From Acidobacteriaceae bacterium (GTDB lineage: Bacteria > Acidobacteriota > Terriglobia > Bryobacterales > Bryobacteraceae): a stretch of DNA of 53,859 bases. Positions 25,114 to 32,902 of the stretch are shown here, in pieces. Numbering within the stretch: the stretch's first letter is position 1; every line of letters starts with the position of its first letter. The position numbers and the translations under genes are program-made. The stretch lies in assembly GCA_903970405.1 (NCBI GenBank), contig CAJCIT010000305.1, positions 1-53,859 on the forward strand, written 5' to 3'. A model generated the notes under the pieces. That model was given only the letters and a program-made list of their open reading frames with translations, was not told the DNA's origin and ran no database searches.

Positions 25114-27828
25114 TTAGGTGACAAGAGAATGAACTGCTTCCTGAGTTCCCGCGAAGCCCGGATCGGCGAGGCGGGCCTCATTCATCTCAACAGCAATAGA
25201 GAGGCTGCGAATGGATTCAAGAACCGATTCGCGATCGGTTCGAATCGGATAAGCATCGTAGGAGGAGCCCGTGCTCCTTAAGGACGCCGCCTGATCCGAG
25301 CTTGCCGCCAGGACTACGACTGGGGTTGACGAAAGAGTTGAGCTGGCGCGGATGCGCCGCAGCAGTTCCCGCGCTCCGCCGGGCAGGCCGGGAGCCACCA
25401 AGACGAGGGACACGGTCTGCGCCAGGAGCCTGTTGAAGGCTTCATCCGCCGTACCTGCCTCGATCACGGCATGACCTTCCATTTCAAGGTAGCCACGGAC
25501 CAGGCCGCGCGAAAAGGAGGAGGCATCGGCAACCAGGACCGCTTGCTTCTTCGAAACGCCCGGCGGGGAGCCCCACAGCAGGCGATTCCGGAACAGAACC
25601 TCTTCGAGATCGATGAAATCGGTAACTCGTTGACCCACCACCGCCGAACCAAGAATCCAGGGGTTAATGCCGGGGCGGGTGGATTTCTTCTTGATTGTGA
25701 GATGCTCTTCGACGATGTCGACGATGCGATCGACGATGAGTCCGGCCTGGTGCTCGCCGTCGCTGAAGACCACCACCTGGACCGGACCATCGTCTGGAAG
25801 CGAATATCCGGAGTCAAGAGTGACCAGCGGCAGGATGCCACTGCGGTACTGCACCACCAGATCGCCACCCGCGCGCTCAATCCGCGCAGGTGAAAACTCT
25901 TCCAGCCGCGCCACCACGGAGAGCGGCACGGCGAGGCGCTCCGCGGCGCCGACCTGGAAGAGCAACAGCGTGGTGAGGGTTCCCTGCCCGGCCCCTCGGC
26001 CGGCCTTCGCCGGCCGGGACGAGTCCCGCATTTCCGCCATCACACCGCAACGATGCGCAAGTCCGATGACGTCCAGAATGAGCGCCACTTTCCCATCGCC
26101 CATGATGGTGGCTCCGGCATAGCAACTGACTCCTTTGAGCAGCTTTCCGAGCGGCTTTACCACAATTTCCTGGGTGTCTGAAATTCCGTCGACGACGAGA
26201 CCGAACTGGCGTTCCTCGGCCTGAAGCACCACCATATTCACAACGCCGGCTTGCGCATGTTCACTCGATACCTGGAGGAGCTCGTTCAAATAGGCGAGGG
26301 GCAGGAGTTGACCGCGCCGCCGGTAGACAGGGGCGCCGTGTATTCGTTCAATCTGTTGTTGGCTCTGCTCACCATCGAGCCGAATGAGCTCGAGAAGACT
26401 GGCCTGGGGAATGACAAAGCGCATGCCGCCACTGGTGATTACAAGGCCGGGAATGATGGCCAGAGTGAGAGGAATCTTGATCTTGATGGTTGTGCCGGAT
26501 CCCCTTTCGCTGGCGAGATCGACAACGCCGCCTATTTTTTCGATGTTGGTACGGACAACGTCCATGCCGACGCCCCGGCCGGAAATGTTCGTCACCTGCT
26601 CGGCGGTGGAGAGGCCCGGCATGAAGATAAGTTGCGCCGCCTCGCGCTCAGACATCCGCGCGGCCTGCTCGGGCTTGATCAGTCCGCGCTGGAGCGCCTT
26701 CAGCTTCACCCGTTCGCCGTCGATGCCGCCTCCATCGTCGCGGATTTCAATGTTGACGTGACCGCCTTCGTGGAAGGCGCGCAGGAAAAGCCGCCCCTGC
26801 GCCGGTTTGCCGAGGGCAACGCGGGTCTCAGGCCGCTCGATACCGTGGTCACAGCAGTTCCGGACGATGTGGGTGAGGGGATCCTTAATGGCCTCGATAA
26901 TGGTCTTGTCAAGCTCGGTGCCGGCGCCATCCATTTCGAGCGCGATCTGTTTGCCGCACATAGCAGCCAGATCGCGGACCACACGCGACAGTTTGTTCCA
27001 GATCATGCCGATGGGTTGCATGCGCGTCTTCATGACGCTTTCCTGCAATTCGCTGGTGATGAGATTCAGCCGTTGGGAGGTTGCGTTGAAGACCTGATCC
27101 TCCTGCCGCGCATTGAACTGCAGAATCTGGTTGCGGGCCAGTACCAGTTCGCCCACCAGGTTCATTAAGCGGTCGAGGAGGCCAACATCCACCCGAATGG
27201 TGGAGTCCGCCACCGAGGGCTTGCCGGCGTTGTCCGCGGCCTGACCGGCCTTATCGACCTCGGCTTCAGACACTTCCGGGTGCGATGAAACCTGCGGCGG
27301 AGGATACGCGACCGAATGACTCGCCTGCTTTCCGATGGGATTGGCGGCCGGGGCCGGGGGCACAAGAGCCTGCCTGGCGTGTTCGGCAACGGGCGGGTCC
27401 GGGTCTCCATTAACCGCCGCCCGTGCGGAATCAGGCTCGGTGCCGATTTCCTCCGCCTCCCGCAAACGGCGGAAGAGGTCTTCGTAGCGGTCTGAACCCT
27501 CAGTGCCTGTGGCTTCAATCGTATTCAGCACCCGCTTGATGGCATCCACGGCTTCGAGAACAAGCGAAACCAGCGCTGGCGTAAGGTCCCGTTCGTGGGC
27601 GCGCACCTGGCTCAAAATGCTTTCCGCGATATGCGAAATGCCCTCCAGAATCTCGAACCCCAAAAATCCACAAGTACCCTTAACGGTATGAATAGTCCGG
27701 AAGATACTTGCCAGAAGGGCAGCATCCTTGGGACGTTTCTCCAACTGCACCATTTCCTGATCGAGGCGGGCAAGGTTCTCATTGCTCTCGATGAGGAATT
27801 CGTCAATGATTTGTTGGTCTTCCATCAC
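25114..27828 (-). CDS. cheA: CheA histidine kinase with two CheW-like domains and a degenerate C-terminal receiver
   Basis: The 904-residue kinase runs HPt (phospho-accepting H47 in TIHTVKGTCGFLGF), a Pro/Ala-rich linker, the dimer domain (LMNLVGELVLARNQI), the ATP domain (N box PLTHIVRNCCDHGIE, G1 IRDDGGGID, G2 GRGVGMDVV, GSGTTIKIKIPLTLAI), a first CheW-like domain, a second one (TLTTLLLFQVGAAERLAVPL to VDIVEEHLTI), and a receiver-like end from about residue 760. This last part keeps one acidic residue (VLVADAS) but has Ala at the acceptor position (LVLVAPGLPGG, near 812) and lacks the conserved Lys, so it cannot be phosphorylated in the usual way. It is first in the chemosensory cluster. 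No CheY2-binding P2 domain is evident. Confidence 0.95.
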   Translation of the reverse strand: MMEDQQIIDEFLIESNENLARLDQEMVQLEKRPKDAALLASIFRTIHTVKGTCGFLGFEILEGISHIAESILSQVRAHERDLTPALVSLVLEAVDAIKRVLNTIEATGTEGSDRYEDLFRRLREAEEIGTEPDSARAAVNGDPDPPVAEHARQALVPPAPAANPIGKQASHSVAYPPPQVSSHPEVSEAEVDKAGQAADNAGKPSVADSTIRVDVGLLDRLMNLVGELVLARNQILQFNARQEDQVFNATSQRLNLITSELQESVMKTRMQPIGMIWNKLSRVVRDLAAMCGKQIALEMDGAGTELDKTIIEAIKDPLTHIVRNCCDHGIERPETRVALGKPAQGRLFLRAFHEGGHVNIEIRDDGGGIDGERVKLKALQRGLIKPEQAARMSEREAAQLIFMPGLSTAEQVTNISGRGVGMDVVRTNIEKIGGVVDLASERGSGTTIKIKIPLTLAIIPGLVITSGGMRFVIPQASLLELIRLDGEQSQQQIERIHGAPVYRRRGQLLPLAYLNELLQVSSEHAQAGVVNMVVLQAEERQFGLVVDGISDTQEIVVKPLGKLLKGVSCYAGATIMGDGKVALILDVIGLAHRCGVMAEMRDSSRPAKAGRGAGQGTLTTLLLFQVGAAERLAVPLSVVARLEEFSPARIERAGGDLVVQYRSGILPLVTLDSGYSLPDDGPVQVVVFSDGEHQAGLIVDRIVDIVEEHLTIKKKSTRPGINPWILGSAVVGQRVTDFIDLEEVLFRNRLLWGSPPGVSKKQAVLVADASSFSRGLVRGYLEMEGHAVIEAGTADEAFNRLLAQTVSLVLVAPGLPGGARELLRRIRASSTLSSTPVVVLAASSDQAASLRSTGSSYDAYPIRTDRESVLESIRSLSIAVEMNEARLADPGFAGTQEAVHSLVT

Positions 27829-28245
27829 CCTCAGTTCTCTTCTGCGTGCCCAGTCCTCGTACCTGGCAGCCTAAAATCCCTCCACGGTCCGGTGTTTCCG
27901 CGGGCGGGTGGCCTCCAAGGTTGTCCATCGGCTTGAAGAGTTGAAACCGTTAGGGCGAGGAAGGGAATGACACCGAAGAAAATGTCCGGCGGTCGTGAAT
28001 AGGAGGCCGAAGGCGTCGGTTTTGGCCTCACCACAGTGGCCTGATGCCGGTTTTTGACCGAATAGTGAATTACTCGTCCAGATTGCCGGGATGAGGATTG
28101 TCGTGCGGGACGTCCGTCGCTGGGCTGTCACCCGCTTGGTAACGAGCGCGGTTCAGAAGGCGTTAGGCCGAAGATTGCGAAAAAGCAACCGGTCGCTCCC
28201 TGACAATGGCTCAGAAGCGTCGGACCTTAATGCACGAGGAAGCGC
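27829..28245. other. 417-base gap upstream of cheA
   Basis: No convincing gene. It should hold the promoter of the chemosensory cluster and the end of the M14 gene's transcript. A partial palindromic-repeat arm lies at 28188-28205 (ACCGGTCGCTCCCTGAC). Confidence 0.5.
28188..28205. repeat. single arm of the GGTCGCTCCCTGAC palindromic repeat
   Basis: ACCGGTCGCTCCCTGAC matches the right arm of the complete hairpin copy at 35107-35190; the left arm is missing. Confidence 0.6.
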
Positions 28246-31200
28246 CTACTTCGCCGCGGCCGGCTTGCTTTGCCCCGCATTCAAGTGATCGAAGTTCAGC
28301 GCCGTGTTCAGCAGCAGCATGAAACTGCCCTGCGTCTCCTGCCGCCACATCGGGTTGATGGCAAACAGCACAACGTGGCCACGCCCCAGGGGCGCGTCGA
28401 CCACCGCCGGCGTCTCCGCCAGCTCTGAGCCGCCGGCTAGCATACCGCTGATCCACAGATTTTTCTCTTCGGCAAACCGCAGAACCACCCGCGGATAGAG
28501 CGATGGCGGCGGAAGAAGAGCCCGATAATAATCGCGAATTTCCGGATCCACGTACAGCTCTTGCTCGACTTTGGTGCGATGCACCGGCGGCTCGGGTTCC
28601 ACCCAGGGCCGCCCTTGCGGAACATCGGGCTCACTGGCCGCGCCGCGTCCGCTGGGGCGCGCGGCCGTCTCATCCGCTCCGCCCCCGCCGAATCGTCCGC
28701 CCACCGAAACACGAAAGACCGGCGCTTGGTTGAAATAGACGCCTACCGTGTCGTCGTAACCGTAAGCGATGGGGCTCCCTTTGTCGGCCACTTTCGCTCG
28801 GGCCACCATGCCTCGCGCTCGAAGCTGGCGGGCGTCGGCGATCGTCACGGTGTCGATCAACCCTAAGTCGATGGGAAGATGCGTGCTCGCTCCAATCGCG
28901 ATGAACACGCCGCCGTCTTCCACAAACTTCTTCAGGTTCGCGACTCCTTCGAAACCGAGGCCTCCCCGGATGTCCGGCGCATGGTCAACTCCGGCGAAGT
29001 TCGGCGTGGTGGCTGAGTTTTCCCAGGGGATCGGTCCACCGGCATCGCCGCCGTCCGGCCCCATGCGCTTAGGAATGCCGTTCAGCAGTTGCGCCACGCC
29101 GGAGAAAGCCGGCGGCAGCAGGATTACATCGTAGGCTGTCCGCAGGTCCGGCGTGGCGCGGACTTGTAAATCGGAGACGTACGAATACGGAATGCCGCTT
29201 TCTTCCAGCGCAAGCCGGAACCATCCCTCGTTCTGCGTGCTTGTCCAACTGTGAACCAGCGCGATGCGGGGAACTCCCACTTCATGGCGCGCCACATCGG
29301 GCAACACGTCCACTCCAGTTACGCGTACTCCCAATTCGCGCGCCGCGGCATTCAACCGCCCGCTCACATCGCCCGGATTTCCGTCCACCGGAATCACGAA
29401 GGCGCCCGCGGCAAACTTCTGGCCGCCCGCATCGAAGGCCGCCTCAGCCGCCAGAAACTTCACATCCTTTAAGCGGAAGCGCAGCGTGGCAAGGCCCGGC
29501 TCGCCTGTGGCGTTGATGACATAGGCTTTGGCGGCGGCCGGTTTGCCGGGCACAGTAATTCCCCCGCCATCGAACTTCGCGGATCCCTCCACCAGCGTCA
29601 TCGGAGCTTTCAGAATCGCGGCGTCCGTCACCCGTATCGTTTTCACATTGCGCAGCGGACCCAGCGTCCACCCGGTGTCATCATAGGGCGCAGGGTCGTT
29701 CGTTGAGTAATATTGCGTATCCAGCAGCATATCCACCATGCGGCTATAGGGTTGGTCCATGCGCGCCACATAACTGCCCGCTGGAATCTTTGTGGGCTTT
29801 ACCGGTTCCTCTTTCTTCGCTTCCTCTTTCGCTTCCCCGCCGTCCGATTTTGCCTTCTCAGCCGGCTTCGCGCGAGTCTCCTTCACTTCGAACTCCTGAT
29901 CCAACTTCTGCACTTCCGCGCCTTGGCGCTGCAGCAGGTTGGCGAGTTGAGCGGCAAGCGCGGGCCGGCGGCCGTCGTTGACAATCACCCACGCGGCCGG
30001 GCCTTCCGTGGCCGCCTTCGCAACGGACCGCTTACTCTTTTCGTAAAAGTCTCTCAGCAATTCCGGGCCATGTTCGGCCGTGTAATTCAGAGAAAGCAAC
30101 ACGCCGCTTTCTTCCAGGTTCGTGTTGTTCCGCAGCGACCATTTCACCTTCGGCAGAGGTGGATTCGGCCGATACCACGTGCGGCTGGTTTCACTCGGCG
30201 TCAGTTCCACGTCGCGCGTGTTCGGAAAGCCGATTCCCTGGGTCTCATAAAAACGGCCGATGGAGTTGTGCCCATTCGCCACGTAGAACATGTAATTCGG
30301 CGCCCAGCCGTCATAAAAGCCGTGGGTCCAGACGCCGTATACTCCGCGCTCGGTCAAGCCCTGTATGTCGTTGTAAGCGAACTTTTGCCATTCACTCACC
30401 ACGATGGGGTCAAGCCACGCGTTATAAGGACCCGTGCCGGTTGAAACATAAAGGTAAGGTTCCGATTCGTGCAAGTCATGCAGCACCTGCGGATGCCAGC
30501 TCAGGAAATTCTGCATCATCATCTGCGAAAGTCTCAGTCCCATCGCCAAAGCATCGCGATTGTTGTCATGCTGCACATAGTGCCCCCAATAAACCAGCGG
30601 CGCCTGGCCTTTGTCCGGGTTGGCTTTCTTGTAATTCCATGAGTCCACCATCCGGTCATGCCCATCCACCTCCACCACGGGGGTTATCAGAAAGACCGCG
30701 TTCTTACGGATGCCCTTAATCATCGGCGAGTCTTCCACCGCCAGCCGGTAGGCCAGTTCCATCAGCATTTCGGGTGAACCGGTCTCGGGCGAATGAATGG
30801 AGCCGGTGGCCCAATAGAATGGCTTGCCGGTGGAGATCAGTTGTTGGGCATCGGCGTCAGTGATCTTCCGCGGATCGGCCAGCTTTGCTGTAACATCGCG
30901 CAGTTTGTCAAGCTGCGCGATATTTGCCTCGTCACTGACGGCGACAAGCAGAAAGTCGCGGCCTTCCTCGGTCTTCCCGGTTCGAAAGACTTTCACTCGC
31001 GGCGTGGCTTTCGCCAGCTCGTCGTAATAGCGGTAAATGTCCTTCGAGTAAGTCAGATAGTCCGGCGCGCCGGCAATATGCCCCAGAATTTTATCCGGCG
31101 ATGGTACGGTGGCCGAAGCCGGGAGGTGATCCACCAGATCGGTCAAGAAGAATTTCTCGGTGGTGTACTCGTGGATTTTCCGGCCATACTCGTCGTTATT

Positions 31201-31323
31201 TATCTGCTGCTGTCCAAAGGCAGTGCCAAACGCCAGAAGCCCCGCGAGCGAAAGCATCCACGCCCGCCTCGCTGCCTTCCTGATGCCTGTGCCGGAGCCA
31301 CATTCAGACCGTCGGAGATTCAT
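28246..31323 (-). CDS. exported M14-family zinc carboxypeptidase, large
   Basis: The 1025-residue protein has a signal peptide (residues about 1-37, ending AFGQQ) and an M14 catalytic domain with zinc ligands H177 and E180 (GSIHSPETGS) and H285 (HDLHE), plus the substrate-side HDNNRD (252-257). After this come about 600 extra residues with a Lys/Glu-rich linker (ETRAKPAEKAKSDGGEAKEE) and a region with IRGGLGFEGVANLKKFVEDGGVFIAIG resembling glutamine-amidotransferase-like folds. Such long M14 enzymes are frequent in acidobacteria and Bacteroidetes and are thought to digest peptides outside the cytoplasm. It is divergent from the FRP-like gene across 227 bases. Confidence 0.92.
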   Translation of the reverse strand: MNLRRSECGSGTGIRKAARRAWMLSLAGLLAFGTAFGQQQINNDEYGRKIHEYTTEKFFLTDLVDHLPASATVPSPDKILGHIAGAPDYLTYSKDIYRYYDELAKATPRVKVFRTGKTEEGRDFLLVAVSDEANIAQLDKLRDVTAKLADPRKITDADAQQLISTGKPFYWATGSIHSPETGSPEMLMELAYRLAVEDSPMIKGIRKNAVFLITPVVEVDGHDRMVDSWNYKKANPDKGQAPLVYWGHYVQHDNNRDALAMGLRLSQMMMQNFLSWHPQVLHDLHESEPYLYVSTGTGPYNAWLDPIVVSEWQKFAYNDIQGLTERGVYGVWTHGFYDGWAPNYMFYVANGHNSIGRFYETQGIGFPNTRDVELTPSETSRTWYRPNPPLPKVKWSLRNNTNLEESGVLLSLNYTAEHGPELLRDFYEKSKRSVAKAATEGPAAWVIVNDGRRPALAAQLANLLQRQGAEVQKLDQEFEVKETRAKPAEKAKSDGGEAKEEAKKEEPVKPTKIPAGSYVARMDQPYSRMVDMLLDTQYYSTNDPAPYDDTGWTLGPLRNVKTIRVTDAAILKAPMTLVEGSAKFDGGGITVPGKPAAAKAYVINATGEPGLATLRFRLKDVKFLAAEAAFDAGGQKFAAGAFVIPVDGNPGDVSGRLNAAARELGVRVTGVDVLPDVARHEVGVPRIALVHSWTSTQNEGWFRLALEESGIPYSYVSDLQVRATPDLRTAYDVILLPPAFSGVAQLLNGIPKRMGPDGGDAGGPIPWENSATTPNFAGVDHAPDIRGGLGFEGVANLKKFVEDGGVFIAIGASTHLPIDLGLIDTVTIADARQLRARGMVARAKVADKGSPIAYGYDDTVGVYFNQAPVFRVSVGGRFGGGGADETAARPSGRGAASEPDVPQGRPWVEPEPPVHRTKVEQELYVDPEIRDYYRALLPPPSLYPRVVLRFAEEKNLWISGMLAGGSELAETPAVVDAPLGRGHVVLFAINPMWRQETQGSFMLLLNTALNFDHLNAGQSKPAAAK

Positions 31324-31550
31324 CGCCGTTTTCCTCGCTTTTCCATGCAGAACAATCGATGCCGGACCGCGGTGTTTTCGCCTCGTTGGTTCCGCGGGGT
31401 TCGAATGTCCGTGAGCTACCAGACTATATCAGCCGGATCAGCAGCGGTAACGGCGCGCCCCGATCCGCCAAGATCTGTTTGCGGCGTCCGCGGGCAAAGC
31501 GATTACCGCCGCAGAGGGAAGGGGATAAAATCTCAGGTGGAGTAGTGAAT

Positions 31551-31907
31551 ATGGCCAGCCCAGTCCAGCCGGTGCGCGCAACGGCGATGCGTGAACTGAA
31601 GTGGTCGCCGTCGGAAAAGGCGATCGCTCGAAAGGCTTTCAACCTGGCAATCGGGCGGGAGATGGAAGCGGTGATCCGGGAAACCAAGAAAAGGGCCGCG
31701 AGGATTGAAGAGGCTGAGGGCCTTTGGGCGCTGGAGCGTTACCTGACCCAGCATCGCGAGGAAATCGACCGCAAATACGATTATCGTTACTCGGTGCTCC
31801 CCCTAGTGTTCGCAAGCCTTATACGCGATGGCCTCCTCTCCGAGGAGGATCTGGACGGCATCGGGGAGGACAAGCTCAGGTACATCCGCCTGGCGGTCAG
31901 CCTCTGA
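31551..31907 (+). CDS. FRP-like (fluorescence recovery protein family) helical protein
   Basis: The 118-residue protein is all helical. By recalled comparison with cyanobacterial FRP it matches over most of its length: WSPSEKAIARKAFNLAIGREM at the start, then LW-x-L-x2-YL-x3-R-x-EID-x-KYD-x-R, SVLPLVFASLIRDGL and a helix with ED-K. In cyanobacteria FRP binds the orange carotenoid protein (OCP) and ends photoprotection. W59 and R69 here match FRP W50 and R60, which touch OCP; FRP H53/D54 are E62/R63. No OCP or carotenoid gene is in the window. The ATG at 31551 has GGTGGAG upstream; a longer frame from 31359 lacks natural sequence. Function outside phototrophs is unknown. Confidence 0.75.
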   Translation: MASPVQPVRATAMRELKWSPSEKAIARKAFNLAIGREMEAVIRETKKRAARIEEAEGLWALERYLTQHREEIDRKYDYRYSVLPLVFASLIRDGLLSEEDLDGIGEDKLRYIRLAVSL

Positions 31908-31919
31908 AAAGGACTTACC

Positions 31920-32012
31920 ATGGCGGACTGGGAGACAATGGGCAAGACTCCGTTGCCTGAGGAGAACGTCAACCCGGCATGGGTGACCCCGAGCCGGGAA
32001 ACGCCGAGATGA
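31920..32012 (+). CDS. small open reading frame, 30 codons, behind the FRP-like gene
   Basis: An ATG at 31920 lies 12 bases after the FRP-like stop and has AAAAGGA six bases upstream, a good ribosome-binding site. It encodes MADWETMGKTPLPEENVNPAW and about nine more residues, and stops inside the 31990-32044 repeat. It may be a real small protein, or the start of a longer gene that the repeat has cut off. No family is recognised. Confidence 0.35.
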   Translation: MADWETMGKTPLPEENVNPAWVTPSRETPR

Positions 32013-32044
32013 CTCCCGGCTCAGCCGGCTGAAGCCCGCGCCAC
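31990..32044. repeat. second copy (right half) of the 24885-25003 inverted repeat
   Basis: GCCGAGATGACTCCCGGCTC, CAGCCGGCTGAAG and CCCGCGCCAC (to 32044) match the stretch at 24959-25003 with few changes. A GAGCCGGGAA before it pairs with CCCGGCTC to make a small hairpin. Confidence 0.65.
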
Positions 32045-32089
32045 GTGCAAAAGGGCCGGCGCTTGTCAGCGATCAAGAATCGCTTGCAC

Positions 32090-32902
32090 TCAATTCGCCT
32101 TCTTCAGAATGACCGCTCCCGGCGGCAGCGCGAACTTCTCCGGCTTCACGCCTTCATTCACCTGCAGCTTCTCCGCAAATAGTTCGTAAACCTTCTGGCC
32201 ATTGCGAGAGCGGACAATCGTCAGCGGCCACTTCACTCCGTTCGACTCGCGGTACTTGCTGAAATCCATCGCTTCGTCAATGCGCATCTTGGTGGGGGCA
32301 TCCATGTAAGTGAAACTCTGCCGCACCGGAAGGCCCGTAATCCGGTCGAAAACTACACGCACCACGCGTCCCTTCGCGTCCGAGATCTCAATTGTCACCA
32401 CTTCCACGTTCAGTTGGACATCGGTGCCGACGTAGTCGAAGGTGAGCCCCGGCTCTTTGAGACGGTGGCGCAGAATGTAGAGCACGCTGTTCTCGGTGGT
32501 TCGCACATAACGCTCCCACGTCTCGTCAGCCAGCGGGCGCGCCCCCCGGAACGTGATGTCCCAGCCCTGGTCCCCCAGAATCAACACTGAGTAATCCTGT
32601 TTCTTCCCGAACACTTGCCGCTCATGAATCGCGACGCCATTCGGAACCGGATCGTCCAGTTCCTCCGAATAGATTGTCGCGATGTCCAGGCCGCTCAGTT
32701 GCTCGTTATAGAAACGATACGCGCGGCCCGTTGTGACACGGGTCCGCATGGCGAGGAAGTTGTCTCCTCCCAGGGCCGCCACGGCGTCATCAACCACTTT
32801 CTTGGCTTTCGGGTCGCTCCCTTGCGCGGATGCGCTGCCGGCGGAACCTGCGAGCAGGCTCAAAAGAGTCAGGCTGACGAGAGCAGTTCTTTTCGGTGTC
32901 AC
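32090..32902 (-). CDS. exported LolA-like protein
   Basis: I place the start at GTG 32902, overlapping the stop of the M16 gene upstream (GTGA), because it opens a clean signal peptide (TALVSLTLLSLLAGSAGSASAQ); the longer frame overlaps that gene by 135 bases. The mature 245 residues carry VVDDAVAALGGDNFLAMRT at the start and RVVFDRITGLPVRQSFTY, a beta-rich pattern like LolA/LolB outer-membrane lipoprotein carriers. The C-terminal domain of the M16 protein encoded upstream has the same opening (FLGGRERLAQVDD) and FDRETGALLHI, so the two are related by duplication. Role unknown; periplasmic. Confidence 0.8.
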   Translation of the reverse strand: MTPKRTALVSLTLLSLLAGSAGSASAQGSDPKAKKVVDDAVAALGGDNFLAMRTRVTTGRAYRFYNEQLSGLDIATIYSEELDDPVPNGVAIHERQVFGKKQDYSVLILGDQGWDITFRGARPLADETWERYVRTTENSVLYILRHRLKEPGLTFDYVGTDVQLNVEVVTIEISDAKGRVVRVVFDRITGLPVRQSFTYMDAPTKMRIDEAMDFSKYRESNGVKWPLTIVRSRNGQKVYELFAEKLQVNEGVKPEKFALPPGAVILKKAN

